Counted from the stretch's first letter, positions 44,501 to 52,897 are shown. The stretch: DNA of 64,000 bases from Rapidithrix thailandica (GCF_039710355.1 NZ_JBDKWZ010000001.1:620001-684000); one strand, 5' to 3'. The notes: generated by a model not told the origin, from the letters alone. Numbers and translations are program-made.

Positions 44501-44928
44501 GCTTTCTGTAAATGTGGTTGTTAATAAACAAATCTACTATGCGAACCATTAACTACGAAACATATTCTAAAATCTGCTGCTTGTTTGAAGTAGAATCTTT
44601 CAGGAAAACCATTCGTTCCCGTTTGATAGAGAGGAAGAGGGGGAGAAGATGGTTTCAGTAGAATAATTGAATTATTTTAATAGTAAATAGGATTTATTTT
44701 GAAAGCTGCAAATTCTGACAAAGATTCTTTTATAAGTACATTTTTCTATCAACAATAACCTTTGCAAATACCGTTAAAAATATACTGTTGAATGTGGCTG
44801 GCAAGGTTGTGTCATTTCAAAATGAGTAACTTAATTTTTTCCACTCTTTGTTGGCCCTATTGATCAAAAGATTTATCCATCAACTCAATTTGAATTGAGT
44901 TTTTTTTAGGCTTTAACCGTTCTCTATC
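44501..44928. other. Divergent control region, kinase-like / caspase-like pair
   Basis: 428 AT-rich bases shared by both genes. No perfect TANNTTTG box; CACTCTTTG at about 44843 is the nearest on the plus strand. A terminator-like hairpin lies at 44882-44907, in the leader of the plus-strand gene. Confidence 0.5.
44882..44907 (+). terminator. Terminator-like hairpin in the leader of the caspase-like gene
   Basis: AACTCAATT (44882-44890) pairs with AATTGAGTT (44893-44901), followed by a run ending in eight T (44900-44907), only 22 bases before the ATG at 44929. No plus-strand gene ends upstream, so it may act as an attenuator. Confidence 0.6.
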
Positions 44929-47292
44929 ATGACCTTGTCATTTCATCCAGATACGTCTTGCGGAATTCTGTTAGGAGCAGGGAATTTTTCAAAAGAAGAG
45001 CGTTTCAAACCGCTGCCCCAAGTGGCAGATAAAGTAGAGCGCCTGGCCAATACCATGAGTGCCCGAGAAAGTATAGGTATTCCTGCTAACCGGATCTTAA
45101 AACAAATTGATGCCGACAATAATATTCTTCTGAAAGAACACATTGCCGAAATAGCCGAACAAGCTGAAGATGCCCTGTTTTTTTACTATACCGGGCATTT
45201 GTTGTTAAGAAAAGGGCAGGTGTATTTGGCCACTCATCACACTACTTGGCATCAAGTACACATTAATGGATTGGCCTTGCGTGAGGTATTGGAGCTCATC
45301 AGTGAGTACACTATCAAACGGACATATATCTTGTTGGATGTCACCATTCACCAAACAACTACGGAAAGTGGGGGGGTGCATGAAGCCTTGAAGCGCTTTG
45401 TCACCCAGATGGAACAGGAATTTCCGGGTACGGCCATATTATCGTATCCGACCGGGGCCCGCATTGAAAATCCCTTCACCTGGAAATTGGTGGACTTGCT
45501 GGAAAAAGGTGTGGAAGTGAAGCAAAAGTCCTTGAGCATTGCACAGGTGCTTGCTTCTATACAGGGAGAGTGGATTGTCTCTTCTCAAACGGAACAATCC
45601 GGGGATAAAATCTGTCATAATACCCGTTACACTCAGTTCTGTGAATTACTTGACAAAGCCGAAAGTTATTTTAAAACCTTAGAATTACAAGAAGCACAAG
45701 CATATTATCAACAGGCCAATGAGTTGTTTCCGGGAGAGCTTGATTTGCATAACAAGCTTTCCTTTATCAGGCATTGGCAACAGGGGGAACGGTGCTTTCA
45801 AGTGGGAAACTATGTAGAAGCCAGAGCAAGCTTTGAAGAGGCCTTGGCATTGTTTGATATGCCTGCTGTGAAGCAAAAAGTGAATGAGTCCATTGAACTC
45901 ATTGCACAAAGCTTATATCGTGAAGGGAGATATACCCAGGCAAAATTTTATTTTGAACTGTTGATCAAAAATGCAGGGAACAAAGCCGAATACGCTGAAA
46001 GCTTGAAGAAATGCGAGGATGAAATCAAATTTAAATCCACGGTAAACCATGCCGATCAATTGTACTTTGAAGAACGGTATGGGGAAGCATTAAATAAATA
46101 CGAAGAAGCCCTTCAACTCCATCACGACCAAACCTTGCTTTCCAGAAAACAGGATTGTGTTAAATTTTTGGAGAAAGAAGAAGTCTTGAGAGCTCGTTTG
46201 ATAAAGGAAATCCAAACAAAGAACACCCATGGAGAACAAAGGAATGAAATGGTCGACCAAGAAGCTGTTGAGCGGTTGTTACAAAAACAATTGACCGCAG
46301 AGAGGGAAGCATGGGAAGACCAGTTGTGGAAACAAGTGGAGGTAAAAAATCAAAAAGCCTTGTACGAGCTTTATTTAAGTTTGTTTCCTGAAGGAAGGCA
46401 TGTGGAAGTAGCCCGGCAAAAAGTAGTAGAGCAAAAAGCAACCTCCGAAAATATAAAAGAAGTTATTTCTGAAATAGAGCAAACCGGAACGGAAACGGCT
46501 ATTACTTCGCTTTCCCAAGAAGAGGGAAAAGAGCCTGAAACAGCTAAAAACGGCTCATTTATGACATTTGATTTTGATTTGGATATACCGGAGCCTTTCA
46601 GAAATAAAGTACGTCAGCAAGTCGTAGATGAAAAGGAGGAAGAAGAACCCCTTGTAGCTCCTTCTCCTGTTTCGGCAACTTCATCGGAGCCTGCGGAAGA
46701 AACCTTTTTGGAGGAAGAAGAATTATGGCGGCAAGCGCAACTACAAGACACTATAGATGCTTACAAAAGCTATCTGGCAAATACCCAAGAATCTACTTAC
46801 CTGACGGATGCATTTTACATGATCAATAAATTAAGCAGGGAAGAGGAGGGAACATTTCCTGTGGAAGAAGTAGAAGACCCTGTATTTACCAATACACAAT
46901 GGGAAAGTCAGGAAGAAGAAGTTGAAGAAGCACTTACATTCTCTTTTGAAGAAGAGCAAGAAGGTAGTATACCGGAAGAACCTGCCTCTACCGAAAAGTA
47001 TGAAGAGCCGGATGATGAAGAAGCGCTATGGATACAAGCCATCAAAGAAAATACGCTTTCCTCTTACTTGGAGTATTTGAATAAGAGTGAAAGCCGGAAT
47101 CATGTAGACGAAGCCAAGCAACGCATTCAGGAAATAAAGAAAATTTCTCAACAAAGAGAGGAAGAAGAGTGGACAAGTGTGAGTGGAAAGGATACTGCCG
47201 AAGCTTATAAAAGCTATATGAAAAAATATCCTTTGGGTTCGTATTATTCCAAGGCAATGTCGCGTATAAACGAATTGGGAGCAGAAGTTTAA
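44929..47292 (+). CDS. Caspase-fold (C14-like) protein with TPRs and W-repeats, catalytic Cys lost
   Basis: 787 residues, cytoplasmic, no signal. Residues about 11-190 follow the caspase p20 layout: beta-1 CGILLGAGNF, helix LPQVADKVERLANTM, then ALFFYYTGHLLL with the catalytic His90, and YILLDVTIHQ, where active caspases have a Cys; here the position is Thr139 (Asp137-Val-Thr139), so it is predicted inactive as a protease. Residues about 233-410 are TPRs (YFKTLELQEAQAYYQQANEL, YVEARASFEEALALF). After a charged region come four copies (about 463-500, 596-635, 695-733, 744-784) of a repeat with the pattern W-x-x-A-x-x-x-x-T-x-x-x-Y-x-x-Y-L. It looks like an assembly platform. Divergent partner: the degenerate kinase at 43457. 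Confidence 0.8.
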   Translation: MTLSFHPDTSCGILLGAGNFSKEERFKPLPQVADKVERLANTMSARESIGIPANRILKQIDADNNILLKEHIAEIAEQAEDALFFYYTGHLLLRKGQVYLATHHTTWHQVHINGLALREVLELISEYTIKRTYILLDVTIHQTTTESGGVHEALKRFVTQMEQEFPGTAILSYPTGARIENPFTWKLVDLLEKGVEVKQKSLSIAQVLASIQGEWIVSSQTEQSGDKICHNTRYTQFCELLDKAESYFKTLELQEAQAYYQQANELFPGELDLHNKLSFIRHWQQGERCFQVGNYVEARASFEEALALFDMPAVKQKVNESIELIAQSLYREGRYTQAKFYFELLIKNAGNKAEYAESLKKCEDEIKFKSTVNHADQLYFEERYGEALNKYEEALQLHHDQTLLSRKQDCVKFLEKEEVLRARLIKEIQTKNTHGEQRNEMVDQEAVERLLQKQLTAEREAWEDQLWKQVEVKNQKALYELYLSLFPEGRHVEVARQKVVEQKATSENIKEVISEIEQTGTETAITSLSQEEGKEPETAKNGSFMTFDFDLDIPEPFRNKVRQQVVDEKEEEEPLVAPSPVSATSSEPAEETFLEEEELWRQAQLQDTIDAYKSYLANTQESTYLTDAFYMINKLSREEEGTFPVEEVEDPVFTNTQWESQEEEVEEALTFSFEEEQEGSIPEEPASTEKYEEPDDEEALWIQAIKENTLSSYLEYLNKSESRNHVDEAKQRIQEIKKISQQREEEEWTSVSGKDTAEAYKSYMKKYPLGSYYSKAMSRINELGAEV

Positions 47293-47318
47293 TTCAACTA
47301 AATATACACTTATAGAAC

Positions 47319-47360
47319 AAAAGAAAGCCCTGGTGCCAGTAGCGCCAGGGCTTTCTTTTG
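47319..47360. terminator. Bidirectional terminator, caspase-like gene / gcvT
   Basis: An 18-bp stem with one G-T pair (47319-47336 with 47342-47359, GAAAGCCCTGG core) and 5-base loop between convergent genes. Confidence 0.92.
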
Positions 47361-47377
47361 AAAGAAATATGACTTGA

Positions 47378-48469
47378 TTATTTTGTCTCTATAAACGGAG
47401 GACGGCACACTTGTGCTTTGAGTTTTCGTTTGCGTACTTCGATATAAATCTCCGTACCGGCTTTGCTATAGGCTGTTTGCACATAGCCCATACCAACTCC
47501 GATGCCCAACATCGGTGACATGGTACCGGAAGTTACTTCCCCTATGATTTCTCCTTCCGCATTCAATATATTGTAATGCTGACGGGGAATCCCTTTGTCC
47601 ACCAGTTTAAAACCAACAAGTTTTTTAGATACCCCCTCTTCTTTTTGTTGTTTTAACGCAGCGCTGTTGGTAAATTCTTTGCTGAATTTTGTGATCCAAC
47701 CTAAACCGGCTTCCAGGGGTGAAGTGTGGTCATTGATGTCATTGCCATACAAACAAAAGCCCATTTCCAAACGCAAAGTATCCCGGGCTGCTAAGCCTAT
47801 CGGCTTGATGTGATGTGAAGCACCTGCTTCAAAGATTTTTTTCCAGACTTCTTCCGCTTTTTCATTCGCTACATAAAGTTCGAATCCTCCGGCCCCGGTG
47901 TAACCGGTTGCAGAAATAATCACATCGCTTACTCCCGCAAATGTAGCTTTTTCAAAAGTGTAATACTTCATCTCGTCCAGTTTTACATCCGTAAGAGATT
48001 GCAAGGCATTAAAACTTTCAGGTCCTTGTACGGCAAAAAGCGACATTTGATCAGAAATGTTCTCCATTTCTACCCCCTCTGTGTTGAATTGGCTGATCCA
48101 GTTCCAGTCTTTTTCAATGTTAGAGGCATTCACCACCAACATAAACTCTTCTTCACTTAGTTGGTAGATGAGTAAGTCATCTACAATCCCTCCGTCTTGA
48201 TTGGGCAAACAAGAGTATTGAGCTTTGCCATTGAAAAGCTTGGAGGCATCGTTAGAACTGACCCGCTGGATTAAATCCAAGGCCTTGGGACCTTTCAGCA
48301 AAAACTCTCCCATATGAGAGACATCAAACACACCGACTCCATTTCTGACGGTTTTATGCTCTTCAATATCAGAAGTATATCTTACAGGCATTTGATATCC
48401 TGCAAACTCTACCATTTTCGCCCCTAAAGCTTCATGTACATCATTTAAGGCTATTTTCTTTGCTTCCAT
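47378..48469 (-). CDS. gcvT: Aminomethyltransferase, glycine cleavage T protein
   Basis: 363 residues. Transfers the methylene group from lipoylated H protein to tetrahydrofolate, releasing ammonia. Diagnostic stretches: VEFAGYQMPVRYTSDIEEH, VGVFDVSHMGEFLLKGP, GGIVDDLLIYQL, ATGYTGAGGFELYV and the catalytic Asp region GLAARDTLRLEMGFCLYGND. C-terminal beta barrel with GEVTSGTMSPMLGIGVGMGYV. gcvH and gcvP are not adjacent. A TAGTTTTG -7 box (48512-48519, minus) with a TTG 23 bases upstream is the likely promoter. Confidence 0.97.
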   Translation of the reverse strand: MEAKKIALNDVHEALGAKMVEFAGYQMPVRYTSDIEEHKTVRNGVGVFDVSHMGEFLLKGPKALDLIQRVSSNDASKLFNGKAQYSCLPNQDGGIVDDLLIYQLSEEEFMLVVNASNIEKDWNWISQFNTEGVEMENISDQMSLFAVQGPESFNALQSLTDVKLDEMKYYTFEKATFAGVSDVIISATGYTGAGGFELYVANEKAEEVWKKIFEAGASHHIKPIGLAARDTLRLEMGFCLYGNDINDHTSPLEAGLGWITKFSKEFTNSAALKQQKEEGVSKKLVGFKLVDKGIPRQHYNILNAEGEIIGEVTSGTMSPMLGIGVGMGYVQTAYSKAGTEIYIEVRKRKLKAQVCRPPFIETK

Positions 48470-48511
48470 TTAGCTTATTGGTTAATAATTCGTGAATTAC
48501 ACTATTTCGGA

Positions 48512-48545
48512 CAAAACTAGTGAAAACCAGTTGAGAAAAAAACAA
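48512..48545 (-). promoter_or_regulatory. Candidate promoter of gcvT
   Basis: On the minus strand TTG (48543-48545), 23-base spacer, TAGTTTTG (48512-48519). The spacer is at the long end of the accepted range, and the -33 part overlaps the Lrp terminator. Confidence 0.45.
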
Positions 48546-48574
48546 GCCTCTGTGAAGTTCGCAACCAGAGGCTT
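48536..48574 (-). terminator. Terminator downstream of the Lrp gene
   Basis: AAGCCTCTG (48544-48552) pairs with CAGAGGCTT (48566-48574); on the minus strand a T7 run follows. It lies about 200 bases after the Lrp stop. Confidence 0.7.
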
Positions 48575-48774
48575 ATTGTAAAAAAACGATTGTTTGTTTT
48601 CCATCTGATGGAAAGTATCTTGGGCAGGGATAAATCCTGACACCAGGACAAATTTCTTGTGTACGGGTTGTTTTTTATAAAAAACCGGGTTAAGGTAAAC
48701 TTAATGGATAGTTGGTTTTGAAATAGACTAGCGTATTATGTAGGATAATTGTTATCGAACCAAAGAAAGGCCGT

Positions 48775-49245
48775 TTAGTTAGTATTGAGTTGTAAAGGCC
48801 GGTTAAATCGCTCTTCGAGAGAAATAATGGTATCGGTGCGGGCGATGCCGGAAACCTTTTGAACTTTGTCGTGTAAGACTTCCCGAAGATGATTCGTGTC
48901 GCGGCAAGCTACCCGGGCAAAAATACTGTAGTCACCGGTGGTATAGTGGATACTGAGAATTTCAGGGATTTTTTCTAATTCTAAGGCTACATCATCGTAC
49001 AAAGAGCTTTTTTCCAGAAAGATCCCTAGGAAAGCCGTGATGTCATAGCCCAGTTTGCCAAAGTTAATATCCAGGGTAGACCCTTTGACCACCCCCATTT
49101 TTTCCATTTTTTTCATCCTGACATGGACTGTGCCCCCAGATACAAAGATTCTTTCAGCGATTTCGGTGTAAGGAGTCTTGGCATCCTTCATCAATTCCGA
49201 AAGAATTTTGATATCAATATTGTCAATTTCTGAATTTTTATCCAT
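48775..49245 (-). CDS. Lrp/AsnC-family transcriptional regulator
   Basis: 156 residues. N-terminal helix-turn-helix (about 5-60: DIKILSELMKDAKTPYTEIAERIFVSGGTVHVRMKKMEKMGVV, in parts) and C-terminal RAM/AsnC ligand domain (about 70-150, ILSIHYTTGDYSIFARVACRD). Regulators of this group respond to amino acids. A TAATTTTG -7 box lies on the minus strand at 49284-49291. The gene is divergent from the tRNA-like transcript at 49370; the downstream neighbour gcvT is on the same strand but has its own promoter candidate, so control of gcvT by this protein is only possible, not shown. Confidence 0.93.
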   Translation of the reverse strand: MDKNSEIDNIDIKILSELMKDAKTPYTEIAERIFVSGGTVHVRMKKMEKMGVVKGSTLDINFGKLGYDITAFLGIFLEKSSLYDDVALELEKIPEILSIHYTTGDYSIFARVACRDTNHLREVLHDKVQKVSGIARTDTIISLEERFNRPLQLNTN

Positions 49246-49283
49246 TTAGCTGAAAATTTGTTATTAAAATATTAAGGATATTG

Positions 49284-49291
49284 CAAAATTA
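49284..49291 (-). promoter_or_regulatory. Candidate -7 box for the Lrp gene
   Basis: TAATTTTG on the minus strand, 39 bases upstream of the start; no clear -33 element. Confidence 0.4.
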
Positions 49292-49332
49292 TTATAAGAT
49301 TGAAAAATATTTATTATTTTTATTGAGAATTT

Positions 49333-49363
49333 TTTAAAAATTAAAAAAACGTTTATACTTTTG
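49333..49363 (+). promoter_or_regulatory. Promoter of the tRNA-like transcript
   Basis: TTTA (49333-49336), 19-base spacer, TACTTTTG (49356-49363): exact -7 box, one mismatch at -33. Start site near 49370. Confidence 0.65.
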
Positions 49364-49369
49364 TAGAGA

Positions 49370-49540
49370 AGCCGAAAAATCTAACTACCTATTAGTCAAT
49401 AAGTATTCTCTTTTTGGAAGGATTCAATACAAGGATTGTCAGGAGGTTCGAGTCCTCTCTAATAGCAAGCATGTGTTTATTTTATGTGTTGTTTATTGGT
49501 TAAGGTTAAAGGTATGTGAATTTTTCGCATACCTTTTATT
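49370..49540 (+). ncRNA. tRNA-like transcript (degenerate tRNA or unknown small RNA)
   Basis: A roughly 170-base transcript unit bounded by the promoter at 49333-49363 and the terminator at 49508-49540. Within it, 49389-49466 has a tRNA outline: acceptor strand CTATTAG (49389-49395) pairs fully with CTAATAG (49459-49465); the T arm GGAGG-TTCGAGT-CCTCT (49442-49458) has the consensus TTCRANY loop and directly precedes the 3' acceptor strand. The unit is 78 bases long. No normal D arm or 5-bp/7-base anticodon arm can be drawn; a weak CAAT/ATTG hairpin (49425-49428 with 49435-49438) is the best in the middle, and CCA is not encoded. It could be a decayed tRNA, a phage-style tRNA remnant or a tRNA mimic. 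Confidence 0.45.
49508..49540 (+). terminator. Terminator of the tRNA-like transcript
   Basis: AAAGGTATGTG (49508-49518) pairs with CGCATACCTTT (49526-49536) around AATTTTT. It stands upstream of the DUF1080 gene and rules out the GTG at 49516 as its start. Confidence 0.82.
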
Positions 49541-49701
49541 TATTAGCAGGGTTTTTTCCTTACTGTGCTTCTTCAAACAGCCTCATTTGCAGTGTGAAAG
49601 ATGAAAAAGAAGATTTACCTCCCACCTCAGGTTGCTTCGCTTTCAATTCTCTCGAAAAAATGATAGCTTCGGGAAAGAAACGTTTCAAAACAACTTACCA
49701 A

Positions 49702-50472
49702 ATGAAAAAAGTACACTCTATCGCTTTTGTATCACTACTAGGTTTGTGTATGGCTTGCGGGAATACAACCCAACAAGCCGAAGACTCTGACTCAATAACA
49801 AAGGAAACCACAGACACCGAAACCTCCGAATCGAAAACGATCTCTCACAATCAACTCTTGGAAGAAGAAAAAGCCGAAGGTTGGAAACTGTTATTCGATG
49901 GACAAACCACTCAAGGATGGCATTCTTATTTACAGGAAGGAGTAGTGGGTTGGGAAGTCAAAGAGGGGGTGATTTCAACCGAAGGAGGCAGCGGGGATTT
50001 GGCTACGGATGAAGAATTTGAAAATTTTGAATTGTCTATAGAATGGGCCATATCCCCTCAGGGCAATAGTGGTATTTTTTATATGGTGCAGGAAAGTGAA
50101 GAAAACAAAACACCCTATATGACCGGTCCGGAATACCAGTTAATCGATGACGAAGGCTACCCTACGGTTTTGGAGGAGGCGCAAAAGTCCGGGGCAAATT
50201 ATGCCTTGCATGCCCCGGAAAGTATCGTTTCTAAAGCCCCCGGTGAGTTTAACCACACCCGGATCATAGTGAACAACGGACATGTGCAACACTGGCTTAA
50301 CGGACAAAAAGTGGTGGAGTATGAATTGGGAAGTGAAGACTGGACTCAACGTAAAGAGGCTTCCAAGTTTAAAGAAATGACCGGCTATGCCACCGCTACG
50401 AAGGGCCGGATCGCCTTACAAGATCACGGAGACAAAGTAGAATTCAGAAATATCAAAATCAAGACCCTGTAA
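49702..50472 (+). CDS. DUF1080 (3-keto-disaccharide hydrolase) lipoprotein
   Basis: 256 residues from ATG 49702, chosen because it opens a lipoprotein signal (MKKVHSIAFVSLLGLCMACG) with lipobox Cys19; a longer frame from GTG 49516 starts inside a terminator stem. After a Ser/Thr-rich linker comes a DUF1080 domain (about 60-255): WKLLFDGQTTQGWHSYL, VKEGVISTEGGSGDLATDEEFENFELSIEWAI (in parts), GNSGIFYMV, PEYQLIDDEGYP and the end GRIALQDHGDKVEFRNIKIK. These jellyroll proteins act on 3-keto-sugars outside the cytoplasm; the membrane anchor places it in the periplasm or on the surface. Single gene with own terminator. Confidence 0.92.
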   Translation: MKKVHSIAFVSLLGLCMACGNTTQQAEDSDSITKETTDTETSESKTISHNQLLEEEKAEGWKLLFDGQTTQGWHSYLQEGVVGWEVKEGVISTEGGSGDLATDEEFENFELSIEWAISPQGNSGIFYMVQESEENKTPYMTGPEYQLIDDEGYPTVLEEAQKSGANYALHAPESIVSKAPGEFNHTRIIVNNGHVQHWLNGQKVVEYELGSEDWTQRKEASKFKEMTGYATATKGRIALQDHGDKVEFRNIKIKTL

Positions 50473-50476
50473 AAAG

Positions 50477-50502
50477 AAAGGGCTGAGGCTCAGCCCTTTT
50501 TT
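50477..50502 (+). terminator. Terminator of the DUF1080 gene
   Basis: AAAGGGCTGA (50477-50486) pairs with TCAGCCCTTT (50490-50499), then a T run. Begins 5 bases after the stop. Confidence 0.85.
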
Positions 50503-50639
50503 CATTGCATCCTATTTGCCTTGTGCAAACCATTAACCTCACCGGTTACAGTAAAATCCTCCCGGAAGATGTAGGTAGATCATTGGTATAACCGTTCAAA
50601 ATCCTTAATTTTATTAGTTGGACACCAAACCAAAAATAC

Positions 50640-50655
50640 CGTGGAAAATTCCACG
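50640..50655. promoter_or_regulatory. Palindrome upstream of oadG
   Basis: CGTGGAA-AA-TTCCACG is a perfect 7-bp inverted repeat 39 bases before the oadG start. It could be an operator or leader hairpin; there is no T run. Confidence 0.4.
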
Positions 50656-50693
50656 AGGTTGTTGATTGGAGGCTTTTTAATACCCTGGACAAT

Positions 50694-50969
50694 ATGCAAG
50701 AAAACCTGAGTAATGCTTTGATGCTACTGGCTGTGGGAATGACCACCGTTTTTTTCATTCTGATATTGGTAGTCATTTTTGGGAAATTGTTGGTTCGTGC
50801 GGTTAACCGGTTTTACCCGGACGAAACAATTGTGGCTAAGACAGAAAAGTCGATTAACCTGCAAACAACTACAAGTTTTGACAAGAAAAAACTCAGCGCA
50901 ATTGTGGCAGCTGTAGATCTTGCCACTCAAGGAAAGGGCAAAATTACCGAAATTAAAGAGGTGAAATAG
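50694..50969 (+). CDS. oadG: Sodium pump decarboxylase gamma subunit
   Basis: 91 residues. One membrane helix near the N-terminus (about 8-30, ALMLLAVGMTTVFFILILVV) with the conserved G-M-T-T-V-F segment, then a polar tail with KKLSAIVAAVDLATQGKG, the OadG pattern in Bacteroidota. The gamma subunit holds the alpha/beta complex together and, in characterised enzymes, binds Zn2+ at its C-terminus; the usual terminal histidines are not obvious here. First gene of oadG-oadA-oadB; oadA starts 44 bases downstream. Confidence 0.88.
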   Translation: MQENLSNALMLLAVGMTTVFFILILVVIFGKLLVRAVNRFYPDETIVAKTEKSINLQTTTSFDKKKLSAIVAAVDLATQGKGKITEIKEVK

Positions 50970-51013
50970 AGGGGGCAAACTAGGATTCTTATTCATCGAA
51001 ATCACTTGTAAAC

Positions 51014-52897
51014 ATGGGACGACCAATTCAGTTTTCGCTGGTATACAGAGATATGTGGCAGTCTTCGGGCAAATACATGCCGAGGATCGATCAATTAAAA
51101 CGTGTGGCAGGCCCTATCATTGACATGGGCTGTTTTGCCCGGGTAGAAACTAATGGAGGTGGGTTTGAGCAGATTAATTTGCTTTTTGGAGAGAACCCGA
51201 ATAAGTCGGTGCGCGAATGGACCCAACCTTTTAATGATGCAGGGATTCAAACCCATATGCTGGAAAGAGGTTTGAATGGTATCCGGATGAGCCCGGTACC
51301 GGCAGATGTCCGCAAGTTGATGTTTCAGGTGAAGAAGAAACAAGGAACCGATATCGCCCGCTCTTTTGACGGGTTGAACGATGCCCGGAATTTGAAGCAT
51401 TCCATTGATTTCGCAAAAGAGGGAGGGATGGTTTCCCAGGCGGCCTTGTGTATTACCCATTCCCCCATCCATACGGTCGAATATTATATCAATCTGGCGG
51501 AAGAGCTTATCGGAATGGGCACTCAGGAAATTTGTATCAAAGATATGGCTGGGATTGGCCGGCCGGCGACCTTGGGCAAAATTATCCAGGCCATTAAAAG
51601 CAGCCATCCGGATATCTTAGTGCAATACCATGGGCACTCCGGCCCAGGTTTTTCCGTAGCATCTTCTTTGGAAGCAGCCCGTGCCGGAGCAGACATCATT
51701 GATGTGGCTATGGAACCGCTCTCCTGGGGAACCGTACATGCGGATGTGCTCACCATTCATGCGGTGTTGAAGGATGCAGGCTTTGTGGTACCGGATGTGA
51801 ATATGAAGGCCTATATGGAAGTCAGAAGGTTAACCCAGGAATTTATCGATGATTTTTTGGGGTATTATATCAATACTAAAAACCGCTATATGAACTCCTT
51901 GTTGATCGCACCGGGTCTTCCCGGAGGAATGATGGGGAGCTTGATGGCCGATTTGGAAAACAATCTGGAGAGCCTGAATAAGTGGCTGAAGAAAAGGATC
52001 CAACCGGAAATTACACAAGATGATTTATTAATTAAACTCTTTGATGAAGTAGAGTACATTTGGCCGGAATTGGGTTACCCTCCCTTGGTAACACCTTTTA
52101 GCCAGTATGTAAAAAATGTGGCCTTGATGAATGTGGTACAGGGGATCAAAGGCAAAGAGCGTTGGTCGATGATTGCTGACAATATTTGGGATATGATTTT
52201 GGGCCGTTCGGGAAAACTTCCCGGAAAGGTAGGGGAAGAAATTAGAGCTTTGGCCGCACAACAAAACAGAACCTTCTTTACGGGAAATCCGCAAGAACTT
52301 TATCCCGATAGTTTGGAGAGTTTCCGGAAGGAAATGCAGGAAAAGGGTTGGGATACCGGTCAGGATGATGAAGAACTATTGGAATTGGCCATGCATCCTG
52401 AGCAATACCGGGCATATATGTCGGGAGAAGCTAAAAAGGCTTTTGAAGAAGACTTGGCTAGCCGGAAAGCAACTAAGTCCCAACTGCCTCTCAAAGAAGC
52501 GGCTCCTCAAATCACAGCAGGATTCCAACCTAAAACACTCAATGTAAATGTAAACGGTGAACAATTTCTCGTATCGGTATCCTATGAAGAGCAGCCCAAT
52601 GGATCCGTACATCAAACAAGCATTCAGGCTCAAGGCCACCGCCAAGTGACTTCAGGAAATGGGCAACACAAGGAAATTCTGGCACCGGTAGAAGGGAAGT
52701 TTTTCTTGACAAAATCGAATGTGGAAACTCCGGTGAAAATAGGGGACATGATCAAGAAAGGGGATGTAATTGGTTACATCGAATCCATGAAGGTTTATAA
52801 TGCCGTAGCGGCTGATCAGGAGGGGAAAGTCATTGAGATTTGTCGCAGTAACTCCGAAGATGTGGAAGAAGATGATGTGTTGATAAAAGTGGAATAA
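51014..52897 (+). CDS. oadA: Oxaloacetate (or related) decarboxylase alpha subunit with biotinyl domain
   Basis: 627 residues. Carboxyltransferase domain (about 1-460) with MGRPIQFSLVYRDMWQSSGKYM, DMGCFARVETNGG, LERGLNGIRMSPVPADVR, ICIKDMAGIGRP and QYHGHSGPGFSVA including the metal-binding Asp and His residues; biotinyl domain at the C-terminus (about 555-627) with the modified Lys593 in YIESMKVYNAV (canonical sites read EAMKM). It moves the carboxyl group from the substrate to biotin, which the beta subunit decarboxylates to pump Na+. Substrate could be oxaloacetate or methylmalonyl-CoA-like; the carboxyltransferase domain is of the PYC/OADA type, favouring oxaloacetate. Co-transcribed with oadG and probably oadB. 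Confidence 0.92.
   Translation: MGRPIQFSLVYRDMWQSSGKYMPRIDQLKRVAGPIIDMGCFARVETNGGGFEQINLLFGENPNKSVREWTQPFNDAGIQTHMLERGLNGIRMSPVPADVRKLMFQVKKKQGTDIARSFDGLNDARNLKHSIDFAKEGGMVSQAALCITHSPIHTVEYYINLAEELIGMGTQEICIKDMAGIGRPATLGKIIQAIKSSHPDILVQYHGHSGPGFSVASSLEAARAGADIIDVAMEPLSWGTVHADVLTIHAVLKDAGFVVPDVNMKAYMEVRRLTQEFIDDFLGYYINTKNRYMNSLLIAPGLPGGMMGSLMADLENNLESLNKWLKKRIQPEITQDDLLIKLFDEVEYIWPELGYPPLVTPFSQYVKNVALMNVVQGIKGKERWSMIADNIWDMILGRSGKLPGKVGEEIRALAAQQNRTFFTGNPQELYPDSLESFRKEMQEKGWDTGQDDEELLELAMHPEQYRAYMSGEAKKAFEEDLASRKATKSQLPLKEAAPQITAGFQPKTLNVNVNGEQFLVSVSYEEQPNGSVHQTSIQAQGHRQVTSGNGQHKEILAPVEGKFFLTKSNVETPVKIGDMIKKGDVIGYIESMKVYNAVAADQEGKVIEICRSNSEDVEEDDVLIKVE

Noticed and set aside
49516..49701. 62-codon N-terminal extension of the DUF1080 lipoprotein
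   Set aside because: Its GTG lies in the stem of a terminator, and the extension would bury the lipoprotein signal.
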